A program made the translations under genes and the position numbers. 64,000 nt of DNA from CAYWKS01 sp964458935. GTDB lineage: Bacteria > Planctomycetota > Phycisphaerae > Phycisphaerales > Zrk34. The notes under the pieces are model-generated. The model made no database searches. It saw nothing but the letters and a program-made list of their open reading frames with translations, and was not told the origin of the DNA. The stretch covers positions 10,276 through 74,275 of the forward strand of contig CAYWKS010000013.1 of assembly GCA_964458935.1 (NCBI GenBank), written 5' to 3'. The first letter of the stretch is position 1. Each line of letters starts with the position of its first letter. Positions 42,329 through 49,897 of this stretch are shown here, piece by piece.

Positions 42329-44551
42329 ATGCGACTTGCCCACACACGACAGCGCGGCGCCGCGACGATCCTGGCCATGCTGTTCCTCACCGTCTTCGCC
42401 TCGCTGGCCGCGGCGATGGCCATGGTCACACGGGTCGACCTGCGGACCGCCGACGCGACACAGCGGGCCAACCGCGCCATGGTCGCCGCCGAGGCCGGGC
42501 TCGAGTACGCCCGCGCCCGCCTCGCCGAACGCGTCGCCCAGCACGTCACCACCAAGGGCCAGATCGACGCCACCGTCGCCAACAGCGTCTGGCCCGGCGT
42601 CATCGGCGCCTTCAACACCGAGCTCGCCGGCCAGTCGACCTACGACAACGGGTGGGTGCGGCTCGACGCCGAAGCCGACGCCCCGCGGTTCCGCATCACC
42701 GTCGCCCAGCACCCGATCAGCGGCGAGGACTACGGCGCCACCGCGTACCAGCGCCCGCCGTACAGCCTCAGCAACGACAACGCGTACACCGCCGACGGCG
42801 CGCCGGTCAGCGCGACCAACCCCGTCGCGCCGTGGTGGACGCGGGTCACCGTCACCGGCGCCGACGCCGGCATCGAACGCACCATCCGCCTCGACGTCCA
42901 GCTCGGCAAGCGCGTCGGCCACGCGATCCTCAGCCGCAGCCGCATCATGATCGGCCGCAACGTCATCATCGACGGCCCGGTCGGCAGCCGCTACACCCGC
43001 ACCGACGTCAAGCACGGCCACCCCGTGCAGATGCGCGACAACTTCCACAGCCTCAACGATGAGCTGGACGGCTGGCTGAACGACCTGTCCGACCATCTGG
43101 CCGACCACGACGAGGACGGCGACAACCGCGTCGCCCTCGCCGATGACCGCGAGACCCAGGGCCTCGACGACCCGGCCGCGCTCGACCACGACGGCAACGG
43201 GTTCATCGAGCCCTACGACCTGTTCATGCTCAGCTACGACGACAACGCCGACGGCCGCGTCAGCAGCGGCGAGTTCGCCGACGCCGACCCCCAGCTCTGG
43301 CAACTGATCCACGAGGCCAAGTACCCCGCCGGCACCGAGTTTGACTGGGCCAACGGCCGGGTGAACATCCCCGGCCAGGGGTGGATCGAGGCGGCCGACG
43401 ACCTCGGCCACCTCGACGCCTCGGACAACTACGCCAAGCTGCACGGCCGCGTGTCCATGACCGCGGCCAAGGCCGACTGGGAGAGCGGCGCCGCCGACGG
43501 CCCGTACCAGAACTACTTCCGCGGGTCGATCGTCCCCGAGCTATACGAGGACCCGCTGACCTTCCAGGCCGACACCGCCGACCTGACCCCGCTCGGACCC
43601 GACGACTTCGACGTCTCGACCTACCGGACGATGGCCGGCGGCAGCTTCGCCGACCAGGTCGACACCCCCACGCCCAACGACCCCCAGTCGCCGGCGGTCT
43701 TCACGCCCGCCGGGCCCGAGACCCTCGAAGCCGTGCCCTACAACTCCCCGCACCCCTATGACCACTACGCCCGGCCGGTCTACGAGAACATGACCTTCAC
43801 CGACGTGACCATCCCCCGCGGGACCAACGCGCTGTTCGTCAACTGCCGCTTCAAGGGCGTGACCTTCGTCGACACCGCCGTGGACAACGACCATGCCAAC
43901 TTCAGCTACGCCGGGATGCAGAACGCCGACGGCGGGCTGAAGTACATGAGCGTCCAGGCCGAGGTCGATGGCCAGGCCGTCGCCGACACCAAGCCGCACA
44001 GCAACAACCTCCGCTTCCACGACTGCCAGTTCGACGGCGTGGTCGTCGGCGAAAACACCCAGGCCTTCGTCCACACCCGCAACAAGCTCCAGTTCACCGG
44101 CGCGACCCAGTTCGACATCGACGCGCCGGGCCTGACCGCCGAGCAGATCGAGCTGTTTCGCCGATCGACCATCATGGCCCCCCAGCACTCGATCGACATG
44201 GGCACCTTCACCCAGCCCACCGCCGGTGGCGAGACCACCCACCTCGACGGCACCATCGTCGCCGGCGTGCTCGACGTCCGCGGACAGGCCGTCATCGACG
44301 GCTCGCTCATCACCACCTACGAGCCCATCGAGGGCCAGGGCCCGCTCGCCGAAGGCGGCTCGCCCGCGAACTTCAACACCACCATCGGCTACTTCGAATC
44401 GACCGCCGGCGACAGCGAGGCCGAAATCCCCGACGCCGGCTTCGGCAAGATCCTCATCCGATACGACCCCGACCGGCCCATGCCCGACGGCATCACCGCC
44501 CCCCTGGTCATGATCGCCGACATGGACAGCTACACCGAAGGCACGCCATGA
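42329..44551 (+). CDS. PilX-like minor pilin with three EF-hand-type calcium loops
   Basis: A 740-residue protein. Its N-terminus is PilX-like: RQRGAATILAMLFLTVFASL, without Glu at +5, followed by a helix (RAMVAAEAGLEYARARLAE). It is far larger than classical PilX (~200). Three 12-residue EF-hand-type loops are visible: D261-D272 (DEDGDNRV), D286-D297 (DHDGNGFIE) and D304-E315 (DDNADGRVSSGE). The C-terminal half is beta-rich with repeated short strands (TFTDVTIPRG, FVNCRFKGVTFVD) like a pentapeptide or beta-helix protein. It may sit at the pilus tip and bind calcium, a role played by PilY1 elsewhere; that is inference. Confidence 0.72.
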   Translation: MRLAHTRQRGAATILAMLFLTVFASLAAAMAMVTRVDLRTADATQRANRAMVAAEAGLEYARARLAERVAQHVTTKGQIDATVANSVWPGVIGAFNTELAGQSTYDNGWVRLDAEADAPRFRITVAQHPISGEDYGATAYQRPPYSLSNDNAYTADGAPVSATNPVAPWWTRVTVTGADAGIERTIRLDVQLGKRVGHAILSRSRIMIGRNVIIDGPVGSRYTRTDVKHGHPVQMRDNFHSLNDELDGWLNDLSDHLADHDEDGDNRVALADDRETQGLDDPAALDHDGNGFIEPYDLFMLSYDDNADGRVSSGEFADADPQLWQLIHEAKYPAGTEFDWANGRVNIPGQGWIEAADDLGHLDASDNYAKLHGRVSMTAAKADWESGAADGPYQNYFRGSIVPELYEDPLTFQADTADLTPLGPDDFDVSTYRTMAGGSFADQVDTPTPNDPQSPAVFTPAGPETLEAVPYNSPHPYDHYARPVYENMTFTDVTIPRGTNALFVNCRFKGVTFVDTAVDNDHANFSYAGMQNADGGLKYMSVQAEVDGQAVADTKPHSNNLRFHDCQFDGVVVGENTQAFVHTRNKLQFTGATQFDIDAPGLTAEQIELFRRSTIMAPQHSIDMGTFTQPTAGGETTHLDGTIVAGVLDVRGQAVIDGSLITTYEPIEGQGPLAEGGSPANFNTTIGYFESTAGDSEAEIPDAGFGKILIRYDPDRPMPDGITAPLVMIADMDSYTEGTP

Positions 44552-45168
44552 ACCCCAGGCACGGATTCACCCTGATCGAACTGCTGCTCGCCGTGGCGAT
44601 CACGGCGATGCTCGGCCTCGCCGTCGCCGCGGCCCTCCGCGCCTCGCTCATGGCCTACGGCACCACCGCACGCGCCGCCGACGCCAGCACCTCCGCACGC
44701 ATGGTCATGCAGCAGACCATGGCCATGATCCGTACCGCCTCGCTCCACGACGCCCACGATCCCAACAACCCCGGGCTGTCTCTCCTGCCGCCGGCGCACC
44801 CCGACCACCCGCGGCTCAGCCCCGGCCTCCGCGTCGTCCTCGCCGACGGCCGCGACGTCCGCATCTGGTGGGCACCCAACACCGCCTACGCCGACGCCGA
44901 CCTCGGCGACCTGTGGATCAGCCAGGTCGGCCAGACCGCCCAGCCCCTCGCACGCCGCGCCCTCTGCCAACGCACCGACAACGGCGACCCCTACGTCTTC
45001 ACCCTCGCCTCGCGCGACAGCGACGACGGACTGCTCCTCGCCCGCGCCACGCTCCAGTTGATCGTCCTGCCCGAGCCCGACTCGGGCGCCGCCATCGAAC
45101 AGGCCGCCGCTCGCGTCGGCGCCGTCCAACTTGTCGGGTCCACCATGCCCCGACGCAACCTGGATTAG
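44548..45168 (+). CDS. minor pilin, PilW/GspJ-like
   Basis: A 206-residue prepilin with leader MNPRHG cleaved before FTLIELLLAVAITAMLGLAV and Glu at +5. The helix continues with MVMQQTMAMIRTA, then a head of alternating strands. Length and position fit PilW/GspJ. It overlaps the PilX-like gene by 4 bp (ATGA), so the two are coupled and probably made in fixed ratio. Confidence 0.8.
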   Translation: MNPRHGFTLIELLLAVAITAMLGLAVAAALRASLMAYGTTARAADASTSARMVMQQTMAMIRTASLHDAHDPNNPGLSLLPPAHPDHPRLSPGLRVVLADGRDVRIWWAPNTAYADADLGDLWISQVGQTAQPLARRALCQRTDNGDPYVFTLASRDSDDGLLLARATLQLIVLPEPDSGAAIEQAAARVGAVQLVGSTMPRRNLD

Positions 45169-45227
45169 CCCCCCATGGCCCATCGCCTCGTCCTTCCAGC
45201 CTCGCGTCTCACGAAAGGAGCTCTCTC

Positions 45228-45974
45228 ATGAAATGCCTCAGACACATCCTGACCGTCGGTGTCCTCGCCGGACTCGGCCTCACGGCGCCCGCCACCGCCG
45301 AGGTCGACTCCAGCCTCGAGCTCACCGGAACACTCCGTGACTTCTCCGACACCCATCCCGACATGCAGTACCCCGACAAGAGCTTCGGCCTGCGGACCGG
45401 CATGGTCGAGAGAACCCTCGGCGGCGACGGCCTGCCCGTCCTCAAGCCCGAGTACAACCTCGCGCACGCCATGGTCCACTCCCCCGAAAGCTTCAGACAG
45501 TGGTACCGCAACGTCCCCGGTGTCAACCAGGCCATCAAGCACTCCATCACCCTCGAAGACCCCGACGGCGATGGCGTCTTCCGCTATGAGGCCTCGAAGC
45601 ACAACGGACGCTCGTTCTTCCCGCTGGATGGCTTGCTCTTCGGCAATCAGGGCCGGGCCCACAATTACCACTTCACCTACGCCATCCACACCATGTTCAC
45701 CTACACCGACCCCGCCGGCCGCGACCCCATGACCTTCAGCTTCTCCGGCGACGACGACGTGTGGGTCTTCATCAATGGCCAGCTCGTCGTCGATCTCGGT
45801 GGCGTTCACTCCGAGGTCTACGACAGCATCAGCGTCGATGAGATGGCCAACCACCTCGGCCTCGAACATGGCAAGACCTATGACTTCCACTTCTTCTTCG
45901 CCGAGCGGCATACCACCGAGTCGAACTTCACGATCGAAACCTCGATCCAGTTCCTCTCGCCGCTGTATGACTGA
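45228..45974 (+). CDS. secreted fibro-slime domain protein
   Basis: A 248-residue exported protein. Residues 1-24 are a signal peptide (HILTVGVLAGLGLTAPATA). The rest matches the fibro-slime domain: LTGTLRDFSDTHPDMQYPDK at the start and SFSGDDDVWVFINGQLVVDL in the C-terminal half, with an FHFFFAERHTTESNF end. Such domains occur in surface adhesins of Myxococcota, Fibrobacter and slime moulds and resemble the PA14 fold. AAGGAG lies ~8 nt before the ATG. It follows the minor pilins, so a pilus-tip or surface-adhesion role is a reasonable guess. A strong terminator follows. Confidence 0.88.
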   Translation: MKCLRHILTVGVLAGLGLTAPATAEVDSSLELTGTLRDFSDTHPDMQYPDKSFGLRTGMVERTLGGDGLPVLKPEYNLAHAMVHSPESFRQWYRNVPGVNQAIKHSITLEDPDGDGVFRYEASKHNGRSFFPLDGLLFGNQGRAHNYHFTYAIHTMFTYTDPAGRDPMTFSFSGDDDVWVFINGQLVVDLGGVHSEVYDSISVDEMANHLGLEHGKTYDFHFFFAERHTTESNFTIETSIQFLSPLYD

Positions 45975-45984
45975 TGCCCCATCC

Positions 45985-46019
45985 CGTACGCGGCCGCGAA
46001 AGCGGCCGCGTACGCTTTC
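45985..46019 (+). terminator. intrinsic terminator at the end of the pilus operon
   Basis: A perfect 13-bp stem (45985-45997 with 46002-46014) closed by a GAAA tetraloop is followed by CTTTC. It lies 11 bp after the fibro-slime stop and is the strongest hairpin in the window. Confidence 0.88.
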
Positions 46020-46256
46020 CCCCAGCCCCTCCCCGTTACCGCCCGGCCGCCCACGCCGGCGGTGGCCGCTTGGCCCCACAGAGTGACATCAGGATGAAAG
46101 CCAAGCCCGCGCCGTAGGCCGTGGGCTTGCGCGCCGTCCCGCCATGGGTGTCGATCGCGGCGCGACCGCGTCAAGCCGCGATGAACCCGCCTCGCTCGAT
46201 CGCGTGCAGCGACGTGCGTGAGCGTCCCCCGCCGCGGGCCACAGGCTGGACGGGCG

Positions 46257-46775
46257 CTACGGCCCGGTGACCGCGGTGACCTGCGTCCGCCCGGTGAAGG
46301 CGGTGAGTGTGATCTGGTAGCGTTGGCCGCCGGCCTGGACCTCCACCGTGCCGCCCGCCGAGGGGGCGCCGGTCTCGTCGAAGCTGACCGTGGCCGAACC
46401 CCCGAAGTCCGCCGCGTGGAGCTGGGTGTGCGGGAACTCGCTGCCGTCGCCGAACCCGACGACGTACGCCCCGCCCAGCCAGGCGGCCGACAGCGCCTGG
46501 CCCGACCCGTCCTCCAGCCGATACGTGTTGTTCTGCACATCGAACACGACGCGGCAGACCTGCTGGTGCGCCACGGCCTGGCTCTGCGCGTAGACCAGGT
46601 CGCTGGCGACCATCCGGGCGGCGCCCTGCACCTGGAACCCGTCCGACCGCGCCATGTGCGGGACCACCAGCAACGCGATCAGGCCGATGACCACCATGGT
46701 GGCCATCAGCTCGATCAACGCAAAGCCGCGCTGCCCAAGCAGCGGGCGTGACCGGCAGGTCAGGGTTCGGTCCAT
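46257..46775 (-). CDS. minor pseudopilin, GspH/FimT-like
   Basis: A 172-residue prepilin with leader cleavage QRG|FALIE and Glu at +5, then MATMVVIGLIALLVVPHMA. The next helix carries QGAARMVASDLVYAQSQAVA, the typical GspH/FimT pattern. The C-terminal head is beta-rich. I chose the ATG of DRTLTCRSR, which has GGAG ~10 nt upstream; the longer open frame crosses the terminator at 46822. The gene converges on the pilus operon. 46020-46256 holds no gene; an AAGCCC-rich inverted repeat near 46102-46128 could end this transcript. Confidence 0.85.
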   Translation of the reverse strand: MDRTLTCRSRPLLGQRGFALIELMATMVVIGLIALLVVPHMARSDGFQVQGAARMVASDLVYAQSQAVAHQQVCRVVFDVQNNTYRLEDGSGQALSAAWLGGAYVVGFGDGSEFPHTQLHAADFGGSATVSFDETGAPSAGGTVEVQAGGQRYQITLTAFTGRTQVTAVTGP

Positions 46776-46821
46776 CTCGTTGCGACTCCGTTGCGCCTCG
46801 TCCCTCGCACGCCGCCCATGC

Positions 46822-46857
46822 AAAAAAGGCCGCCCATGCCTTTCGGCCGGGGCGGCC
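46822..46857 (-). terminator. intrinsic terminator between the major pilin and FimT-like genes
   Basis: On the minus strand GGCCGCCC (46857-46850) pairs with GGGCGGCC (46835-46828) and is followed by TTTTTT (46827-46822). It lies just after the pilin stop and would reduce read-through into the minor pseudopilin gene. Confidence 0.88.
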
Positions 46858-46872
46858 CCGTGCGGCAGCCGC

Positions 46873-47355
46873 TTAGCTGCCGGCCGTCGTGACATCGCTG
46901 GTCGTGTCCAGGCCCTGGGCCTGGGCCTCGGCGTCCGTGCCGGGGTAGATCGCCTTGATCGCGCCCGTCGCGCTGTCGTAGTCCCAGCCGTCGGTCGCCG
47001 CGGTCCCGATCGTCGTGCTGCCCGTGAACGGGTTCACCGGCGCCGCCTGCAGGTAGGGACCCAGGTCGCCGCCATCGCTGTCGGCGCCCTTCACATGATC
47101 CGGCGAGCTCTCGGCCGTCAGCGGGCCCCACGGCGAAGTCGCGTCCGAAAGGTCCGGGTACTTGCCGTTGTGCTGCACCTGGAACAGCTCGAGCTGGCTG
47201 CGGATCGTCTGGAGCTGGCTCGTGACCGAGCTCACCTTCGCCGTCTCGCTGGCGTTCGTGAACTGCGGGATCACGATCGCGGCCAGGATGCCCAGGATCA
47301 CGACCACGATCAGGATTTCCACCAGTGTGAAACCGGTACGTCGTTGGGATGTCAT
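46873..47355 (-). CDS. major pilin / GspG-like prepilin
   Basis: A 160-residue prepilin with leader MTSQRRTG cleaved before FTLVEILIVVVILGILAAIV and Glu at +5. The pattern IPQFTNASETAKVSSVTSQLQTIRSQLELF and the later AAPVNPFTG resemble GspG/PilE-type major subunits (the latter like the calcium-site loop of GspG). GGAGG lies 7 nt before the ATG. A terminator right after the stop and a ~240-nt structured leader suggest strong separate expression, which fits a major subunit. Confidence 0.87.
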   Translation of the reverse strand: MTSQRRTGFTLVEILIVVVILGILAAIVIPQFTNASETAKVSSVTSQLQTIRSQLELFQVQHNGKYPDLSDATSPWGPLTAESSPDHVKGADSDGGDLGPYLQAAPVNPFTGSTTIGTAATDGWDYDSATGAIKAIYPGTDAEAQAQGLDTTSDVTTAGS

Positions 47356-47640
47356 GGATGATACCTCCGTCACGGTAAGGGGCCGGGTGTGCATGGGACG
47401 ATGCACGTGGTTCGTATCTCCGCACGCTGCGGAGTGCTGCGACGCGAACGCCATCCCACATCGGACGGCGGGCACGCCGACGGTTCGCATGCCGGGCACG
47501 CCCACCCCGCGCCAAACCCCGGTCGTGTCATCCACGCCGGCCGTCGCGTTGTGGGCTGTGTTGCGCTCATCGGTTCGCCTTTCTGCTGACTGTTGCAGAT
47601 TCAACATATAAGCAATCCGGACGCAATCACCCCGCCATAA
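47356..47640 (-). promoter_or_regulatory. structured leader of the major pilin gene
   Basis: On the minus strand two perfect hairpins lie in the leader: 47418-47434 (7 bp, 3-nt loop) and 47389-47406 (6 bp, 6-nt loop). TATATG near 47604-47609 may be part of a promoter but its -35 is unclear. A 66-codon open frame (47370-47570) with AAAGG upstream could be a leader peptide or nothing. From 47641 to 48184 the DNA is very GC-rich and I see no gene. Confidence 0.4.
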
Positions 47641-48184
47641 CTTCCGCCGTCTACCCGTCTTGCGGCCCTTGCCCAGGCGGTGTGATCCCCACGACCCGCA
47701 CAACCACGCGCCGTTCGTCCGCGCTGCACCGCCGCGCACCGCCGCGACCGCCCCGCGACGCCTCGCGTCAACGATTCCGACCCGCCAGCCGCATTACGTC
47801 GCAACCATGCGCGCGCGCGGGCCGCGCCGCCCCTGGGTGGAGGCCACCCATGTCCGAACACCAGCACCTGCCGCCGGGCCGCACACATCGCGCGGGCGCA
47901 CCGCGCCGTCGCGAACAACGCTTCAACCCGGCCCCGACCGGACACACGCGGACAGGCCCGGTCAGCCCGGCCAACGCGGCCCGGTCATGCGCAAGCGACC
48001 ACGGCGCCTGTGCTTACTCCATGCCACCGCGCCGGGGGGGCGGGGCGGGGCGGACACCGGACAAACGCCGCCTCGCCGCGCCCGTGCCCGTCGCAACACG
48101 TCGCCGCGCCGATCCCCCGATCCGTTGGACAGCCGACCGCGCACCTGCGACGATGCGAATTCACGCCTCGATCAGGAGCATCGC

Positions 48185-49885
48185 ATGGCTATCGGCAGCT
48201 TCGCCTTCGTCCTCCACGGTCACCTGCCCTACGTCCTCCGCCACGGCGTCTGGCCGCACGGCGAGGACTGGCTCTACGAAGCCGCGGCGGAAACCTACCT
48301 GCCCATCCTTGCCATGATCGATGAGTGCGCCTTCCTCAACGGCAACCCGAAGATCACCATCGGCCTGACGCCCGTGCTGCTGGAACAGCTCACCCACGAC
48401 CACTTCCGCGAGGGGTTCGAGAAGTATCTCGCCGATCGCGCCGACCGCGGCCGCGCTGATCGCGAGGACTTCGAGCGACTCGGCAACGGCCACATGAAGT
48501 ACCTCGCCGAGCGATGGGTCGAGTGGTTCGAGGGCCTCGCTCAGCAGTTCGCCGACATGGACCGCGACATCCCCGCGGCCTTCGCCGAGCGGGCCCGCCG
48601 CGGCCAGGTCCAGATCCTCACCTCCAACGCCACCCACGCCTACATGCCGCTGCTGCTGGAGGACTCGACCATCCGCGCCCAGCTCCGTGCCGGCATCGCC
48701 ACCAGCGAGCGGATCCTCGGGTTCCGGCCGACCGGCATGTGGCTGCCCGAGTGCGCCTATCGGCCCCAGGGCCACTGGAACCCGCCCATCAACTGGGGCG
48801 GCGGCCGACACCGCCCCGGCATCGAGCACCTCGTCGCCGACGAAGGCGTCAACCACTTCTTCGTCGAGCATCACCTCATCGAGAACGCGCGCAGCGAGTT
48901 CGTCAACGACAACGGCTGGCACAAGGTCGGCTGGGACGAGGCCGACAAGTACCCCTCGCGCGGCTGGCGGAGCGTGCTCGAACCCCACCGCGTCAACAGC
49001 GACGGCTCGAGCGAAGGCCGCGCCGCCGCCATCGCACGCGACATGCGCGTCTGCGAGCAGGTCTGGTCCGGCGACATCGGCTACCCCGCCGACCCGGTCT
49101 ACATGGAGTTCCATAAGATGTGGGGGCCCCGGCGCGGGCTGCGCTACTGGAAGGTCACCGGCAAGGGCGTCGACCTCGGCGACAAGCACCTGTACTATCC
49201 CGAGAACGTCCCCGCCAAGATCCACGAGCACGCCAGCAACTTCTGCGACCTCGTCCGGCAGCGCCTCTGGGACCACCACAACAGCACCGGCCGGCACGGG
49301 CTGGTCACCGCGTGCTTCGACGCCGAGCTGTTCGGGCACTGGTGGATGGAGGGCCCGCAGTTCCTCCGCGACGTCATGCTCAACCTCAACGCCGACCCGG
49401 ACGTCGACGTCGTCACCACCGAGCAGTACCTCAACGACCACCCGCCGGACAAGGCGGTCTGGATGCCCGAGGGTTCATGGGGCGAGGAGGGCGACCACCG
49501 CGTCTGGGTCAACGACAAGATCCGATGGATGTGGGACATCGAGTACCGCTGCGAGACGACGTTCGGGAAGATGACCTACGAGCTGGCGTGGCGCGAGCAC
49601 GACGAGCTCCGCGAGCTGTTGGAGATGGCCGGCCGCGAACTGCTCCTGCTCCAGGCCAGCGACTGGCCCTTCGTGATCACACGCGGCCAGGCCATCGACT
49701 ACGGCATCAAGCGCTACATGCAGCACGTCGCGCGCTTCGAGTCGCTCATCGACATCGCCGACAAGCTCAGCAGTGACTCGGCTTACCTCGGCCGCATGAA
49801 CGAGGTCGAACGCCACGAGGTCGAGGACGCCCAGATCCACGACATCATCTTCCCCGAGATCAACCTCGACTGGTGGAACGCGTAG
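48185..49885 (+). CDS. GH57 1,4-alpha-glucan branching enzyme
   Basis: A 566-residue family 57 glycoside hydrolase of the branching-enzyme type, which adds alpha-1,6 branches to glycogen. It begins with GSFAFVLHGHLPYVLRHGVW. The nucleophile Glu is in GMWLPECAYRP and the acid/base Asp in TACFDAELFGHWWMEGP. The C-terminal helical domain (~430-566) is present. CAGGAG lies 7 nt before the ATG; a 175-codon open extension upstream is low-complexity GC-rich sequence and was not used. It would work with the glucan phosphorylase at 15761. Confidence 0.92.
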   Translation: MAIGSFAFVLHGHLPYVLRHGVWPHGEDWLYEAAAETYLPILAMIDECAFLNGNPKITIGLTPVLLEQLTHDHFREGFEKYLADRADRGRADREDFERLGNGHMKYLAERWVEWFEGLAQQFADMDRDIPAAFAERARRGQVQILTSNATHAYMPLLLEDSTIRAQLRAGIATSERILGFRPTGMWLPECAYRPQGHWNPPINWGGGRHRPGIEHLVADEGVNHFFVEHHLIENARSEFVNDNGWHKVGWDEADKYPSRGWRSVLEPHRVNSDGSSEGRAAAIARDMRVCEQVWSGDIGYPADPVYMEFHKMWGPRRGLRYWKVTGKGVDLGDKHLYYPENVPAKIHEHASNFCDLVRQRLWDHHNSTGRHGLVTACFDAELFGHWWMEGPQFLRDVMLNLNADPDVDVVTTEQYLNDHPPDKAVWMPEGSWGEEGDHRVWVNDKIRWMWDIEYRCETTFGKMTYELAWREHDELRELLEMAGRELLLLQASDWPFVITRGQAIDYGIKRYMQHVARFESLIDIADKLSSDSAYLGRMNEVERHEVEDAQIHDIIFPEINLDWWNA

Positions 49886-49897
49886 CGGCCGCGAGGG

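Noticed and set aside
47370..47570. 66-codon frame in the pilin leader as a gene
   Set aside because: No family resemblance and uncertain promoter; kept only as a possible leader peptide.
47660..48184. 175-codon N-terminal extension of the GH57 gene
   Set aside because: Pro/Arg/Thr low-complexity translation. The family start motif begins at 48185 and has a Shine-Dalgarno.
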